A stretch of 64,000 nt of DNA from Bimuria novae-zelandiae CBS 107.79 (lineage: Eukaryota; Ascomycota; Dothideomycetes; Pleosporales; Didymosphaeriaceae). The position numbers were made by a program, and so were the translations under genes. Of this stretch, positions 43,661 through 56,340 are shown in pieces. Each line of letters opens with the position of its first letter. Position 1 is the stretch's first letter. The stretch covers positions 62,001 to 126,000 of the forward strand of contig ML976747.1 of NCBI GenBank assembly GCA_010015655.1. The letters are read 5' to 3'. A model generated the notes under the pieces. The model was not told the DNA's origin. It saw only the letters and a list, made by a program, of their open reading frames with translations, and ran no database searches.

Positions 43661-46600
43661 ATGGCTCCTGGCGAAGACGATGGCTCCAGTGAGGGGATCC
43701 GCAGTCAGTCAACGTCCCATCACGAAAACGACGATACCTTGGCTGCGTTGGCTGCGGACGCGCCGGCATCCTCGGCCCAGCATGATGCGCCGCAACCTCC
43801 AGCGATGAGTACCGGCGTAGCTGCTTCGCAGTCTTCAGCCTTGGAAGGTTTCTCCAGGCCTTCCCTATCGCGACTGTCGACCGATAACGCGCCGCGAGTC
43901 CGCTTCTCAACCGACATCGAACGCCACGGCCCTCTGCCACAACCGAGACCCACGACGGCTACATCTGCAATTGGCGACGCCGCGCACAGGGGGAAGGAGG
44001 CGGGTCCGAAGAACCGTCCTGGCACTCCAGAGCTCTCGATCAACACCCGCGAGATAATTGCAGAAGGATCGTCTGCACCCGGCCAGGATCCAATCCGTTC
44101 ACCATCCTATACATCACCGCCACCACCACGCAGTGCGCGGTCACCACTGTCACCCACAAATCGCAATCGTGGTTACTCGCTCCGCAGCGCTCTGTTCAGG
44201 AGAAATGTTCACGGCCATGTTCAGTCTCCTGGGTCGTCCATAGAGCTGGAGGAGACATCGGGATCCTCGACGAGAGGCGTACACAGTGGTCGAGTGGGTG
44301 GGGCAGATGTCCCAAACAGCACAGGCAAAAACGAAGACGCCACCATCACGGTTTCTCCCGCTCACGTCGCCTTTACCGAAACGTCGTCGGATTCTTCAAA
44401 GAAGCTCGGAAAGGGACCCATTGCGCTTTCGAACTACGATACATGGCTGCAGAACAAGGAGAAAGGCTCCGGGTATATACAACAGGCCAAATCTTTTGGT
44501 ATAAAAGCCAAAAAGTTCATCTTACGCATCAAAGATGTACCGCCTAGCAAAGATGGACGCCACATTGACCTGAACCCCTCTCGGAAGGAACCGTTGATCG
44601 ACCAACGAACGAATCAGCCGTACATCACCAATTGGATCCGCTCAACACGCTATTCAGCCTGGAATTTTGTGCCGCGGCAATTAATTGCCCAATTCTCGAA
44701 GCTTGCAAACTTTTATTTTCTGTGTATTAGTATTCTTCAGATGATACCCGGCCTAAGTACCACAGGAACCTATACCACCCTTGCTCCTCTCCTCGTTTTT
44801 GTTGCCATTGCAATCGCCAAGGAGGGTTACGACGACTTGCGAAGATACCGGCTCGATAAAGCGGAGAACAATCGGGAGGCGAAGGTCCTGCGTGCTCATA
44901 AAATGGCAGACAATGAGCTAGGTGATGTGGACCAGAGTTCAACAGCGACAGGCCAGTTGAATTGGGAGATCATAAAGTGGCAGGATCTCAATGTGGGAGA
45001 CATCGTCAAGCTGGAGCGTGACGATGCTGCGCCGGCTGATCTGGCTCTACTGCATACGAGCGGAGAGAATAATGTGGCTTTCGTGGAGACCATGGCTTTG
45101 GACGGAGAGACCAACCTCAAGAGCAAACAAACGACTGCTTCCATGGCCAAGTCAATCCACGGTCAGGCGGACATACTCAGCTCCGACGCCCAGTTTGTAG
45201 TCGAGGATCCGAACCAAGATCTCTACAGCTTCGAGGGGAAAGTTACGGTAAACGGTAAAACCGCTCCTCTCACCCTCAACGAGATCATTTTCCGGGGCAG
45301 CATTTTGCGAAACACACCCGATGCTGTAGGCATGGTTATCTACTCCGGTGAAGAATGTCGCATCCGAATGAACGCTATAAAAAACCCTCGCATCAAGGCC
45401 CCAGCACTTCAGACGCTGGTCAATCGCATTGTCATCTTGATCGTGGTCTTCGTTATCTTCCTTTCCATATTCAATGCCGTCGCATATAGAATATGGCGGC
45501 GCAATGAGGACGATATGTTCTACCTCGGGGGTGAGTCTGTCGCAGGCTTCCCGAGCTTTACAGCTTTCGTCATCATGTTCAACACTATGATCCCTCTATC
45601 TCTATACGTCAGCCTGGAGATCGTGAAAGTATTCCAGATGTACTTCCTTCACATTGACATCGATATGTACGATCCAGTTTCGGATACGCCGTGCGAGCCG
45701 CGCACATCCACCATCAACGAAGAGCTGGGACAGATCAGCTACATTTTTTCTGACAAGACTGGTACTCTTACGGACAATTCCATGAAGTTTCGCAAATTGA
45801 GTGTAGCAGGAGCTGCATGGCTGCACGATGCGGATCTGCAAGAAAACCAGAAAACGAAGCTCATTCACAAGAAGAGAAAGAAGGGGAAGCAGCCGGTCAG
45901 GAAGAGTATGCGGTCTGCGAAAGACGTGCAGTCTCCTCTCGAACCTTCGACGCCCGCTGTAGAAGCAACAGACCCAATCGAAGGCGCGGCCGACGAGACA
46001 CAATGGAAGTCGTCAGCAAGACCTGCCAAGTCGCAACGTGAGCTGCGCACACAAGATATGCTACGCTACATCCAGCGCCGACCGCATACTCCTTTCTCCA
46101 AGAAGGCTCGCATGTTCTTGCTTTCGCTTGCGCTCTGCCACACATGCCTTCCGGAAGTACAGGAAGATGGAAAGACCCATTTCATGGCTTCTTCTCCCGA
46201 TGAGCTTGCACTTGTTCAAGCCGCGCAAGATATGGGTTTCTTGCTGATCAATCGCGACGTCCACAAGATTACTCTCAAAATCATGCCTACAGGAGCAGAC
46301 ACTGAAGCGGTCACGGAGACGTACGAGATCCTTGATGTGATTGAGTTCTCCAGCAAGCGGAAACGCATGTCTATAATTGTCCGCTTCCCTGACCGCCGCA
46401 TATGCGTCCTGTGCAAGGGAGCAGATTCTATAGTAATGCAGCGCCTGAAGATGGCCACTCTCGCCAACAAGAAAATGGTTGAGATTGAGAGACGCGCAAA
46501 CAAGCGGAAGAGCATGGAGGCTCAGCATGCAATTGCTCGCATGAGTGAGCAGCTGGAACGAAAGAGCAGCGTCGGTGGTCGGAAGAGCTTTACCCAAAAC

Positions 46601-48803
46601 TCTCGCGCTAGTGTTTCTCTCGGGAGGTCTTCAATTGGTCGTCCTAGTTTTGGTGGATTATCGCGACGATCGATCACTGGCAGAAGCTCCTCTCAGCCGG
46701 TACGTGATGTGGACCAGTGGTTGCGCGAGCGCGAGAACGATTACTACGACATAGAGTCCATCAATGAGAGTTTGCCCATACAGACACCGCGCCAGTCCAG
46801 CGTTGGCCTGGGTCGATTGTCCGTAGCCTTTTCAGAAGCCAGAAGCTCGCTGCAGATGGAGGAGATGGAAGAGATGGTGGACGAGAACGTCGCTGCCGAC
46901 GAGTCCGCTGTCATTGAACGCTGTTTCCAGCACGTGAATGACTTCGCGACCGAGGGCTTGCGTACCCTGCTTTATGGGTACCGCTTCCTGGGCGAGGATG
47001 AGTACGCTACATGGAAGAAGGCCCACCTCGATGCGACGACTAGTTTGGTAGACCGTGCAAGGCGCATCGAGGAATCTGGCGATATGATCGAACAAGAGCT
47101 CGAACTTTGCGCCGCCACTGCCATCGAAGACAAACTGCAGAAGGGCGTTCCGGAAGCCATCGACAAACTGCGCAGAGCGAACATCAAGATGTGGATGCTG
47201 ACGGGCGACAAGCGTGAGACCGCTATCAACATTGGGTACTCGTGTCGTCTGATCAAAGAGTACTCTACCGTCACTGTACTAGATCACGAAACCGGAGAGG
47301 TCGAGCAGAGCATGGGTGCCGCGGTGCTAGCCATTAATAGCGGCACAGTTCCCCATGCTGTTGTGGTGATTGATGGGCAGACTCTTGCTCAAATTAGCGA
47401 GATCGAACCGCTGAAGCTTCTGTTCTACGACCTGGCCATCCAGGCAAACTCAGTCATTTGTTGTCGCGCATCACCAGCGCAAAAAGCTAGTCTCGTCAAA
47501 AACATCCGCAAGCGCGTCAAGAAAAGTATCACGCTAGCTATTGGCGATGGGGCAAACGATATTGCTATGATCCAAGAGGCCCATGTAGGAATCGGCATCA
47601 CTGGAAAGGAAGGCTTGCAGGCAGCGAGAACGAGCGATTACTCGATTGCGCAGTTCAGGTTCTTGACCAAACTTTTGCTTGTGCATGGGCGTTGGAACTA
47701 CCTTCGGACGTGCAAGTACACTGTGGGCACTTTCTGGAAGGAGATGGTATGCATCTTCGCTCATGCGTCTCTACCATCGAAAATTCGTTGCTAACATGGT
47801 GTAGGTCTTCTACCTCACGCAAGCACTCTACCAACGCTCCGTAGGGTACACGGGAACCAGTCTCTACGAACCGTGGTCTCTCACCACCTTCAATACACTC
47901 TTCACGTCCCTCGCTGTCATCTTCATGGGCATATTCGAAAAAGACCTTTCGGCGAGCACCCTCCTCGCAGTGCCCGAGCTGTACACAAAAGGCCAGTGCA
48001 ACGGCGGCTTCAACTTCAAAGTCTACCTAGGGTGGATGTTTATGGCTTCCGCAGAAGCAATGGTCATCTACTACTGCATGCTAGGTCTCTACGGCCAAGC
48101 CCTCTTCTCAGAGGACAATTCAATTTTTGCCCTGGGCAGCATCACATTCACAGCTTGCGTGGTGCTCATCAACACAAAGATGCAGTACGTGCTCTCTCCT
48201 CCTCACCAAACAAAACTAAATCAACTATGCTAACGCCACCACAGACTCATCGAAACCCACTCCAAAACCACAACCAACCTCGTCGCCCTCATAATATCAA
48301 TTGGCGGCTGGTTCCTCTGGAACATCATCCTCGCGGCCGGCTACCCCGCCGACTCAGCCATCTACTACGTCCGCGGCGCCTTCTTCACGCGCTGGGGCCA
48401 GAGCCTCACCTGGTGGCTCACCCTCATCCTGATCCTCGCTTCCGTGCACGTCTTCGAGCTCGCCGCCTCCTCCTTGCGCGCCGCATTATTCCCCACCGAC
48501 GAAGACGTCTTCCAGGCGCTGGAAAAAGACCCAGATGTGAAAAGGCGGTTTGAAGAGGCGAGCGCGGAGGAGTTGCAGGCGGGCTGGGACCGCGAGACGA
48601 AGATGAGGGAGGAGGATGTTAAGCAAGTGGTAGATGGGCTGAGGGCGAAGGAAGAAGAGCAAAGGGAGGGGGTGGTTAGAGAGATGTTGAGGCAGAGGGG
48701 GCAGGGGAGGGAGGAGGGCAGGGATACGATTGGCGAGGAGATGGGGGGCGAAGAGATTAATCGCATACTGAGCCGTGGGTTTGGCCGCGTGAGGGAGGAA
48801 TAG
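43661..48803 (+). CDS. P4-type ATPase, phospholipid flippase (Dnf3/DnfD-like)
   Basis: Three exons (43661-47746, 47805-48184, 48245-48803) give 1674 residues. The first ~240 residues are Ser/Pro-rich and disordered. The ATPase core starts near FILRIKDVPP. Motifs are intact: ALDGETNLKSKQ (actuator, about D481), FSDKTGTLTDNS (phosphorylated D698), MASSPDELALVQAAQ, MWMLTGDKRETAINIGYSC and AIGDGANDIAMIQEAHVGIG (about residue 1295). A long Ser/Arg-rich insert lies in the nucleotide-binding region, and the last ~100 residues are Glu/Arg-rich. P4-ATPases flip phospholipids to the cytosolic leaflet with a Cdc50 partner. The long N terminus and insert suggest the Dnf3/DnfD branch, but Dnf1/2 is not excluded. 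The gene ends about 350 bp before the AT-rich transposon block. Confidence 0.92.
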
Positions 48804-49156
48804 GGTCCTAGGTTTGATGGGGTGGGGGGTTAGTGAGGTATTCTTTTTCGCATGATGGATGAGGTGAATGAGGGGTGAGGGAGGTTGTGTTTTGAGCAAA
48901 AGGCGTTGGGTAAGGGCTTTGATACCATAGCACGCGTGTGTAGCGCGTCCGCGTTCTTTTGAACATTATTGTTCCGTTCCATGTTAATAGTATTACGATC
49001 CTCACTAACGTCCCTCACTGCGTAGCGAGATACACTGTGTGGCGAGATAAACGAGGAGTACTTTAACTTTTAGTAGCTGCAGAACCTATGCGCACACTAA
49101 ATATTACTATAATTTTATAGAAATAATCTGCTATAGCTAATCCTAAATATCTATTA
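48804..49156. other. Border between gene-rich and AT-rich DNA
   Basis: This is the 3' flank of the flippase gene. Composition changes sharply near 49.0-49.1 kb, with CpA/TpG becoming rare and TpA very common rightwards. Confidence 0.6.
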
Positions 49157-49164
49157 ACGTACCT

Positions 49165-49230
49165 CACAAGCGAGTCGGATACACAAGCGAGTGGGATACA
49201 CAAGCGAGTGGGATACACAAGCGAGTCGGA
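49165..49230. repeat. Tandem 17-bp subterminal repeat (four copies)
   Basis: The unit CACAAGCGAGTSGGATA is present four times (the last one partial) inside the left inverted repeat of the pogo-like element. The right end has only two decayed copies. Subterminal repeats of this kind are commonly transposase binding sites. Confidence 0.85.
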
Positions 49231-50321
49231 CACTCTGCCAAGACCTCACCAAATTATACTATTACCTATAATATAACGCGATATCTTAACTACCTTATTA
49301 GATACTACTTTTCAAAGAAACTTATATATAGCTTATACTTTAGACTCGTTAATAAGAAGCGACTCTAACTTTATAACACGCTATATTTATTTATAACGTC
49401 ATTTAAACTATACTAAGTAACTAACACGCTAAAAAGATATTTTAATATAATTATATGCCTAATTTTATAAATCTCCTTCTAATAAAGAAGTATGTTATTA
49501 TTTAGTATATACTTATCTTAAACGCGTAAGGATTTCTGTCCTAGCTTATTACTATAAAAGATATAGCTAATTTTTTTACTAGCTAAGCGTTACTACGATT
49601 CTATAGACTAAAACTAGGCTATAAACTTTATTAAGCGCTAGCTAGAGCTCTAATATAAGTTTTATTAAAAGTATAATTATAAAAGAGTCCTCTATAAGGA
49701 TCCTAAGGTTATATAGGGCTAGTTCTAGCTTATAAAAAATACTAAAGCTAAGTATAGTATCCTAGATAAAGATACCTATAACTTTAATAAAACTAGCTTT
49801 ATAATAGGTATAATATTAATAAGAGTAATTATTATAGACTTTAAGCGTTAAGGTAGACTAAAAAGCGTATAGTAAAGTAATTAAAAGTAAATTTTAGTTA
49901 TTTAGGACGTTCATGCAATAGGCTAGGCAATTCTACCCTTTACTATTTTCTAAGGTAAGTACTACCTCATTACCTAGTACTAAGAGAAGAATCTACCTTA
50001 TAACTAGATTTTTAGAGTCTCTAAAAATAGCTAAATAATAAATTAGCTTAGTTTATAGTAGTTAAAATATTTTAACGTATATATAAAAGAGCGTACCATT
50101 AGTAGCTATTAGTTACTTATTATTAATAGTTATAAGAGCCACCACCCCCTGCACTAATTCGTGGGACACTCCGCGCTGAGGTAAGCAGCACCGGCCATCA
50201 GTCTCAACACCACGATTTATTCAGCGCTGCGACCAGCCACATACATCAGAATAGAGCGTAGATTTTAGTTTATATAGTAATTTGTATATGCATAAGAATC
50301 TTGTACAATTTTTTTGGTGAT

Positions 50322-51659
50322 TTACCAGTGTTCTGAGCGAATAGCCTCACCGCCGTTGGTCGCTAGTTGCTTGCACCGAGATGGCATCTTAGAAATTAAC
50401 CTACGTATTTCTGTGAGCGTAATCATAGCCCATTCTTGTACGAGGATCTCCTTAAGATGCTGCTTTGTACCATCCCATATAGTCTCGGGCGGCAGGGGAC
50501 TGTTAAGACGTCTTTTTACGCGTTGTTTGAGGATAAGCCATACGCCTTCTTGTGGATTGAGATCCGGCGACTGGCCTGGATGGAGTAGTGTACGGATCCA
50601 ATTCACATCCTTGAGTTTTCTAGAGACGTTGTTGAAGGACTTTGTGCCATGAGATGGGTCGTTATCCTCCTGTAGGAGCCACTCCCGCTACTCTATTGTA
50701 GCACCTATACGAGCCTGTTGTACAGCGTCTATATACGACGGCAATATGTGCTCTGTGTAGTACTCTTGAGTCATATAATGGCCGCCGACGTCTCCCTCAA
50801 TAGCTGGAGGGCATTTAAGCTCCCACTCAGTAAGCCTTTCCTTATATTTCTGCTGGGTCTCGTACTTATACTTGCGAGGCCTCTGCAGAGGCTTTGGCAG
50901 CGTTAACATGTCAACATCGTCGTTGTAAAAGCCGAGAGGGCCTTTGTAGTACCAGTTTACAGTGGCGTATATGTGTAACGTTAAAGGAGAGCTCTTCACG
51001 GGCTTCCGTACGCCTATATTATTTGTCTTAAGGCGCTCTCCCTCGTAGCGTAGGATGTTAGGCTTCTGAAAGTCCTCCTCTGGATTGAAATGAGCCTCGT
51101 CGGTCCAGTAAATGGCATCCCAGAAGCCAAAGATAGGCTGCCATTAATTGACGTAGCCGTAGCCAACGCGGAGATACTTATTGTCGAGTGAAATCTCCTT
51201 CTTTGTGTAGGCTTGTTTATAGACGCCAGCATGGATCCTTGTACGGAGATTGTGCTCTAAGGCACCCTTGGTAAGTGGTATATCGTTCGTACGGATCTGT
51301 ACGCCTAAGGGCTTGTCTCTGACGGGGTTTGTGGCGTCGTCCATCAAAGCTCTGAGCGTCGACTCATCTACACGCCATGGATGCCCAAGCTTTGTATGTT
51401 TTTCCTGGCTCTTACGCTTGCGTACGCGTCGACAATCGTTGTATTTCTTAAACTCCTTCATCCAGCGATAGCCTGTAGACTTTCCTATGCCATGCTGGGC
51501 ACAGATATCGCGGAAAGGGGTAATATTGTTGTTATGCTGTATAGCCTCAAAAAATCGTGAACGCTCCTCTGTATTAGGCTCTTTGAGGACGGCATCTTGT
51601 ACAGGCGTACGAGGCCTTTCTAACGAGCTATCAATCGTCTTATTTGAACGTAATTTCAT
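50322..51659 (-). pseudogene. Tc1-like transposase with only two premature stops
   Basis: One frame of 445 codons runs from the ATG at 51659 to the stop at 50322. It has an N-terminal helix-turn-helix (FRDICAQHGIGKSTGYRWM) and the catalytic blocks YWTDEAHFNPEED (first Asp), LLQEDNDPSHGTKSF (second Asp) and HPGQSPDLNPQEGVW (third acidic residue is Asp). The only defects I see are a TAA at 51144-51146, before WQPIFGFWDAIYW, and a TAG at 50688-50690, before REWLLQED. Either could come from a Gln codon. There are no frameshifts. The element could be mobilised in trans because its ends are perfect. Confidence 0.9.
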
Positions 51660-51666
51660 GGTGTTA

Positions 51667-51692
51667 TGGACGTCGACGTCGACGTCGACGAT
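51667..51692. repeat. GACGTC hexanucleotide repeat
   Basis: About four copies of a GACGTC/GTCGAC unit lie just upstream of the transposase start inside the Tc1-like element. Confidence 0.8.
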
Positions 51693-52605
51693 GGCGAGAT
51701 TTGGTGTTGAGTGCGGGGTGCTGACTCATTAGAAAGTGTCCCACGAATTAGTGCAGGGGGTGGTGGAGCTATAACTCGCTTACACTCTAGTAATACTATA
51801 TGGATAATAAGATTATTACTTTTTATATACCTCTTTATTTGGCACACCTCCTATAGCTACTAGATATAAGGTGTTTTTTGCTATTAAAGAAGGTGTATAG
51901 GCTCTAAGCTAAGAATCTAATACGTAACTATATTATATATATTACTAAAATTACATTCTTGCCTTATTTTATTATTACTTTTAAAGCTATAATAACTTAA
52001 AATACTATTTAAATTTTTTTAAGGCGCTAGCCTTATTTCCCTTAGCATATAGGTAATAATATTTAAGCTTAACGATTGTTTACATACGCCTTTGCCTTAT
52101 ACTATACATAATAGTATATAGTAGTTATAAACACTTAGTAATATCTTAGAATTATGGTTATAATTAACGCTAGTAAAGGAGAGGATTTAAAGATGTCTAA
52201 ATAGTTTCTTAATAAGCATAATTAAGGCCTTTAAAATAATAAAAGGCGTGGTAGTAGTAGCGTATAAGTTAGTATTAGCGTAAAAGCAGATTATTAAGCT
52301 TTAAGCTACTAATAGCTAGTAACTAACTACTCTAAAGGACTTTATAGCGCGCAGTAATAAAAAAAAAGGTACGCACTAATAGAAGTAAATTAACTTAATA
52401 GCACTATAGACGCTATAGTAAGGCTAGGTATAATTCATATACGTATAAAAAAGTAATACAAGTAGATTCTGAGTAGATCAGCTTACTAATATTTCTAATA
52501 ACTATTTATACGCGTTTTATACTATCGTGTAGAGTATAGATTTTAGTAGAGTCTTGGCAGAGTGATTAGCTCGCTTGAGTAATTAACTCGCTTGTGAAGT
52601 ACGTT

Positions 52606-55600
52606 CTTATCTATCTTTTTACACTTTATAACCTAGTAGTATTTACTAGTTTTTACTAAGGGTACTCTATATTTATTAATTTCTTATTATAAGATTAAAT
52701 TATTTATAGCTTGCTTATTTACTATTATATTTTACTAATGCGTACACATTCTACTTGCAATATATATTTATAGCTTTTAAAAAATAGTATTTATTATTTT
52801 TAATTAATAATAGGATTATATTTTCTTAACTAGATTAGTTCTAGTACTTCATCATAACTAGCTCCCTTAAGGATGTTAATGGTAATTGTTTCTTAGTATC
52901 TATAAATTTTAAGTATTATTTTAATCTTATACTCTATTCGTACCGTGTCTAGTAGCAGGTATCTATTCGAGATATATATAGGATAAGGTATAGCTTTCTT
53001 ATGCTTATAAAGTCCAGCTCTATTAAGTGTGCTTCGTAATATATAGTTCTCCTATACTCTTAAACCTAGTATAGCCTTTATTTATATTTTCTTAAGCTAT
53101 TCTAGTAGCCTAATTAACGCTTAACTATTTATAATATTTAATTCTTTAAAGGCCTCTTTCCGCCTAAGCCTAGATCTAAAAAAGATATCTTATAAATTAG
53201 TGCTTTTATTAGCTTAAGGTAACTCTTTTTTTTTTTTGGATATTACTAAGTCTTATCATAGGATACTTTGCTATTGATAGTAACTAATTTAATCCTTAGG
53301 GTTACTAGTTTTTTACTTAGCTAATGAAATCTATATTCGTTCTTTTATTCTACATGTTACTCGTAGTTAGGGTATGAACATATTTGCTAGATTTATGCTA
53401 TATAGTATCTATTTACTAATAATAATAATAGGGCCTAATTCTTAGTCCAGTTTAACTATAGAAAGTATCTTGCTCCTTATTTATCCTATATGTAATTATC
53501 GTAGTGCGAGATAGGGTAATTAAACTATTCTTAATAGTATTATTATTATAGCTAAGGAAAATATCTATAGTATTTAGCGTAGTAGTAGATTTTTCACTAT
53601 TTTGCTCTATAGAATTTCTATTATAGAGTTCTATACATGGGATTGCGATAGTCTAAGTTATATTATAGTTTATATGTTAAAGCTTTAATAAAGTACTTTT
53701 CTTAGTGTCGTATTACTAGCATATGTTAGCCTACTTATAATCCTTCTTACTAACTATATTAGTCTATTTAGAATAGTGCGTAACTAGTGCATATTTTATA
53801 GTAGTATATCTAATGTCTTCTTTACCTAGTTAATATTATTCTAAGAAGTTAAAGTCGTTCACTATCGTCTTTATCTAATTATTCCTATTTAGATATAGCG
53901 TAAGGGCTTGCTAAATTAGCTTAATTTTCTTTATATTTAATCACTTCTTAATATCCTTATATAGCCTTAAGTTAGAAAAGCCTAATCGCACTAATTCCTT
54001 ATCTTAAATATTAAGTAATTTAATAAAAGTTACTACTTACTATTATTCATTAGTTACGTCTATATTGTTAATAGATAGTACGTTTAACTATCTAATAACC
54101 TTATTCTTAGATCTGCACTTTTTAGCAATATAGCCTAGTTTACTATATATAAAGCAGGTATATGTCTTAGTCCTTAGTTAGTAAGTTCTATTAGAGATAC
54201 GTCTTTATATAAGTTTTTAAGGGCCTATAGCATTTCCTGCTCCCTTTTCTATAGTGCTAAGTTAGCGGTAATACTAGGTTTCTTTTATAAGTTAGTAACT
54301 ATAGTTATCTTACTTTAGACGGAGCGTTTAAGTGTAATTATAATAGTTAACCTTTATTATAGATAGTCTATTAGTTTTCTTTTTATCTTAGTTCTAGCGT
54401 AGGTTACGCTCTAACTTATACTATTCTTTATTAATTTAGATAACTTCTTTTAATAGTGCCTTTATATTATTAATTTTTACTTTACTACGTAGTAGTTCTT
54501 CTTACACGAATCTTTTTAACCCCTTAGAATATATTATCATACGACTAATGTTGTTTTAAAGAACTTAGTTTAAATACTTAAAAAGCTCGGTGTAATATTT
54601 TACTATAGAATAAATTTATTAGATATTTTATATAGTATATTTAGTAATAGCCACTTCATTAGCAATCCCGAAGTATTACTTAAAAAATTTTTTTTATAAA
54701 AATTAATATAGTTTTTAATGATTTTATTAGTTACGTTTTTCAAATGTTATTTCTAGCTAGGTATTTATGAAGGCATAGTTTAATCTACTTAAAAGTGTCT
54801 CCTTTTATATAAGTAAAGGTAAATATAGTCTTATTAGCCTCCTTCTATTCTTTTTTCGTACTAAAAAAGTATAATTTAAGCTATAGAATCTAGAGTTCCG
54901 TATGATTATAATTATAATAAAAAAAGTTTGGTTTTCTGTAGTAGCTTATTTTATATTTAGTTGTAGTATTACCATTATTAATAAAAATATCTATTATGTT
55001 AAAAAGGGTTTCGTATTTACTTATATTAAGGGTGTTGAAAATATTAAGTCCCGTTAGGATAGCTAGTCCTAAAAGATGCTAAGGGTAGTTTATAAATAAA
55101 AATAATATTAAAATAAGTAAAAAGTATTAAAAGCTTGCTGTATCGATGTTGGTCACTTAAAGAATCTGTTTAGGTATTTTTACTTAGAGGCATATTGGAG
55201 TGCGTGGATAAGAATGTAATCAAGAATGCATTAAGTGCCAATAGGCCTAGTATAAAGGATACTAAAAAGGTACTAAACTACATACGATAAATAAAGAAAC
55301 TATACACTTAAGTAGTAGGTAAATATTATCCTAAGGAGCTAAATACGAAGGAGTGAGGAAGATTATCTAATAAATTAAAAAGGCTAGTCTAATAAAAACC
55401 TCAAGTAAAAGAGGTATATAATAGGTCTAATAAGGGTATAATATAGAGTAGTATTGGAAAAATAATCTTAAAGATAGAAGCTAATCCAAATTGGCTTAGT
55501 ATCAGGTAAATAGATTAAGTCGTGTGACTTTATAAGTTAGTAATTAAATGACTGCGTTACACTTGTGCGTATTAATAGGGCGTTAGTATTAAAAATAAAA

Positions 55601-55800
55601 TAGGTTATAATTAAATTAATATAAGCCTAAGTTAAATTTAAATAATAGATTAATAAATAGATTAAACACGAGAATAGAAGGGCCATACATAATATTCCTA
55701 TATACATAACTAATCCTATAATATCCTATAGTTCTATACTATCTTAAATGTAGTACATGTGGGATCCTATAGTATAGTTACATAATCCTAACATCTTATA
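52606..55800 (-). mobile_element. Retroelement remnant with gag (minus strand)
   Basis: Read on the minus strand and ignoring stops, the region near 54.6-54.9 kb gives a Ty3-type gag core (LKLYFFSTKKE, NKTIFTFTYIKGDTFK). At about 54100-54170 there is a decayed CCHC zinc knuckle (CFIYSKLGYIAKKCRSK, with Tyr at a Cys position and at the His position). A possible LTR edge reading TGTTAGGATTATG lies at about 55792 going leftwards. No clear reverse transcriptase was read downstream, so the element may be truncated or too decayed. Confidence 0.55.
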
Positions 55801-56017
55801 ATCTTGGCGTGTAGGACATCGTGGGACATTATATAATCCTTAGTAGGGCAGTAGCGTCACCTTTTGTTATAAAGTGCTTAATATCGTTCCATTGAACCTA
55901 GGATCTTAACATGTATAAATTAGGCGCGGAAGCGACGATGCGAACGTAATTTTTAGATAAAATAAAATATTAATATTCGTAATTAGCTATAACGTATTCC
56001 ATAAGCGAGCTGCGCAC

Positions 56018-56340
56018 TGTTACGATCTCCGGTAATTTAAGAACGGAATTACCAGGCAATGACGTGACAAGGGTAATTACTGGCGACATCGCAATGCGAT
56101 GGGCGCACAGTGAGGCGCGGGGCAGTTTAGGTTAGCAGCCACGTGACTTGCACCTGACAGGCTTGGCGAAGACAAGGACTCCGATAGGCTTAGTAGAGAT
56201 AGTCCTGTCTCCGACGTCTCTGGCGGAGACAATAGAGATAAGGAAGGAATCGGACAATAGCGAGGGCTAAGAAGACTAGTATATAGTGTAAGTCGGGCAC
56301 CCTAGTTTCCGACACCCCATAGTTTCCGACAGCCCCGCAA
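56018..56340. other. Island with normal CpA/TpG content
   Basis: Between AT-rich flanks, this stretch keeps many CA and TG dinucleotides (for example GGCAATGACGTGACAAGGG and GCCACGTGACTTGCACC). It is probably LTR sequence of the chromovirus plus the left end of the inserted pogo-like element. No gene is seen in it. Confidence 0.55.

Larger units (their letters stand above)
50139..51766 (-). mobile_element. Nearly intact Tc1-like transposon nested in the pogo element
   Basis: Perfect 32-bp inverted repeats (50139-50170 and 51735-51766, starting CCACCACCCCCTGCACTAAT) bound a 1628-bp element. The flanks read TTATA-AGAG at the left and AGC-TATAAC at the right, consistent with insertion at and duplication of TA or TATA. 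Its base composition is normal, unlike the surrounding RIP-damaged DNA, which points to a younger insertion. Confidence 0.9.
49370..52280 (+). pseudogene. Pogo/Fot1 DDE_1 transposase, RIP-damaged and interrupted
   Basis: Left part (to 50138): with stops ignored, one reads pogo-type segments such as ATGWAIPPF-like (AIG-stop-AIPPFTIF-stop-GKYYL), and at the very end LLIINSY. Right part (from about 51770): LYIPLYLAHLL, then LDIRCFLLLKKVYRL, matching the MPPHSSHLLQPLDVG.F.PLKKAY region of DDE_1 transposases, then ITKITFLPYFITTFKAI and FLRRLALFPLAYR. The two parts join in frame across the insertion site. Dozens of TAA/TAG stops make it non-functional. Confidence 0.7.
49157..52605 (+). mobile_element. 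Pogo/Fot1-like transposon, split by a second element
   Basis: The ends are inverted copies: left 49157-49244 (AACGTACCTCACAAGCGAGT, tandem 17-bp repeats, CACTCTGCCAAGAC) and right 52551-52605 (reverse complement, with fewer 17-bp repeats). The interior encodes a dead DDE_1-type transposase on the plus strand, interrupted at about 50138 by the Tc1-like element. It would be about 1.8 kb without that insertion. Confidence 0.75.
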
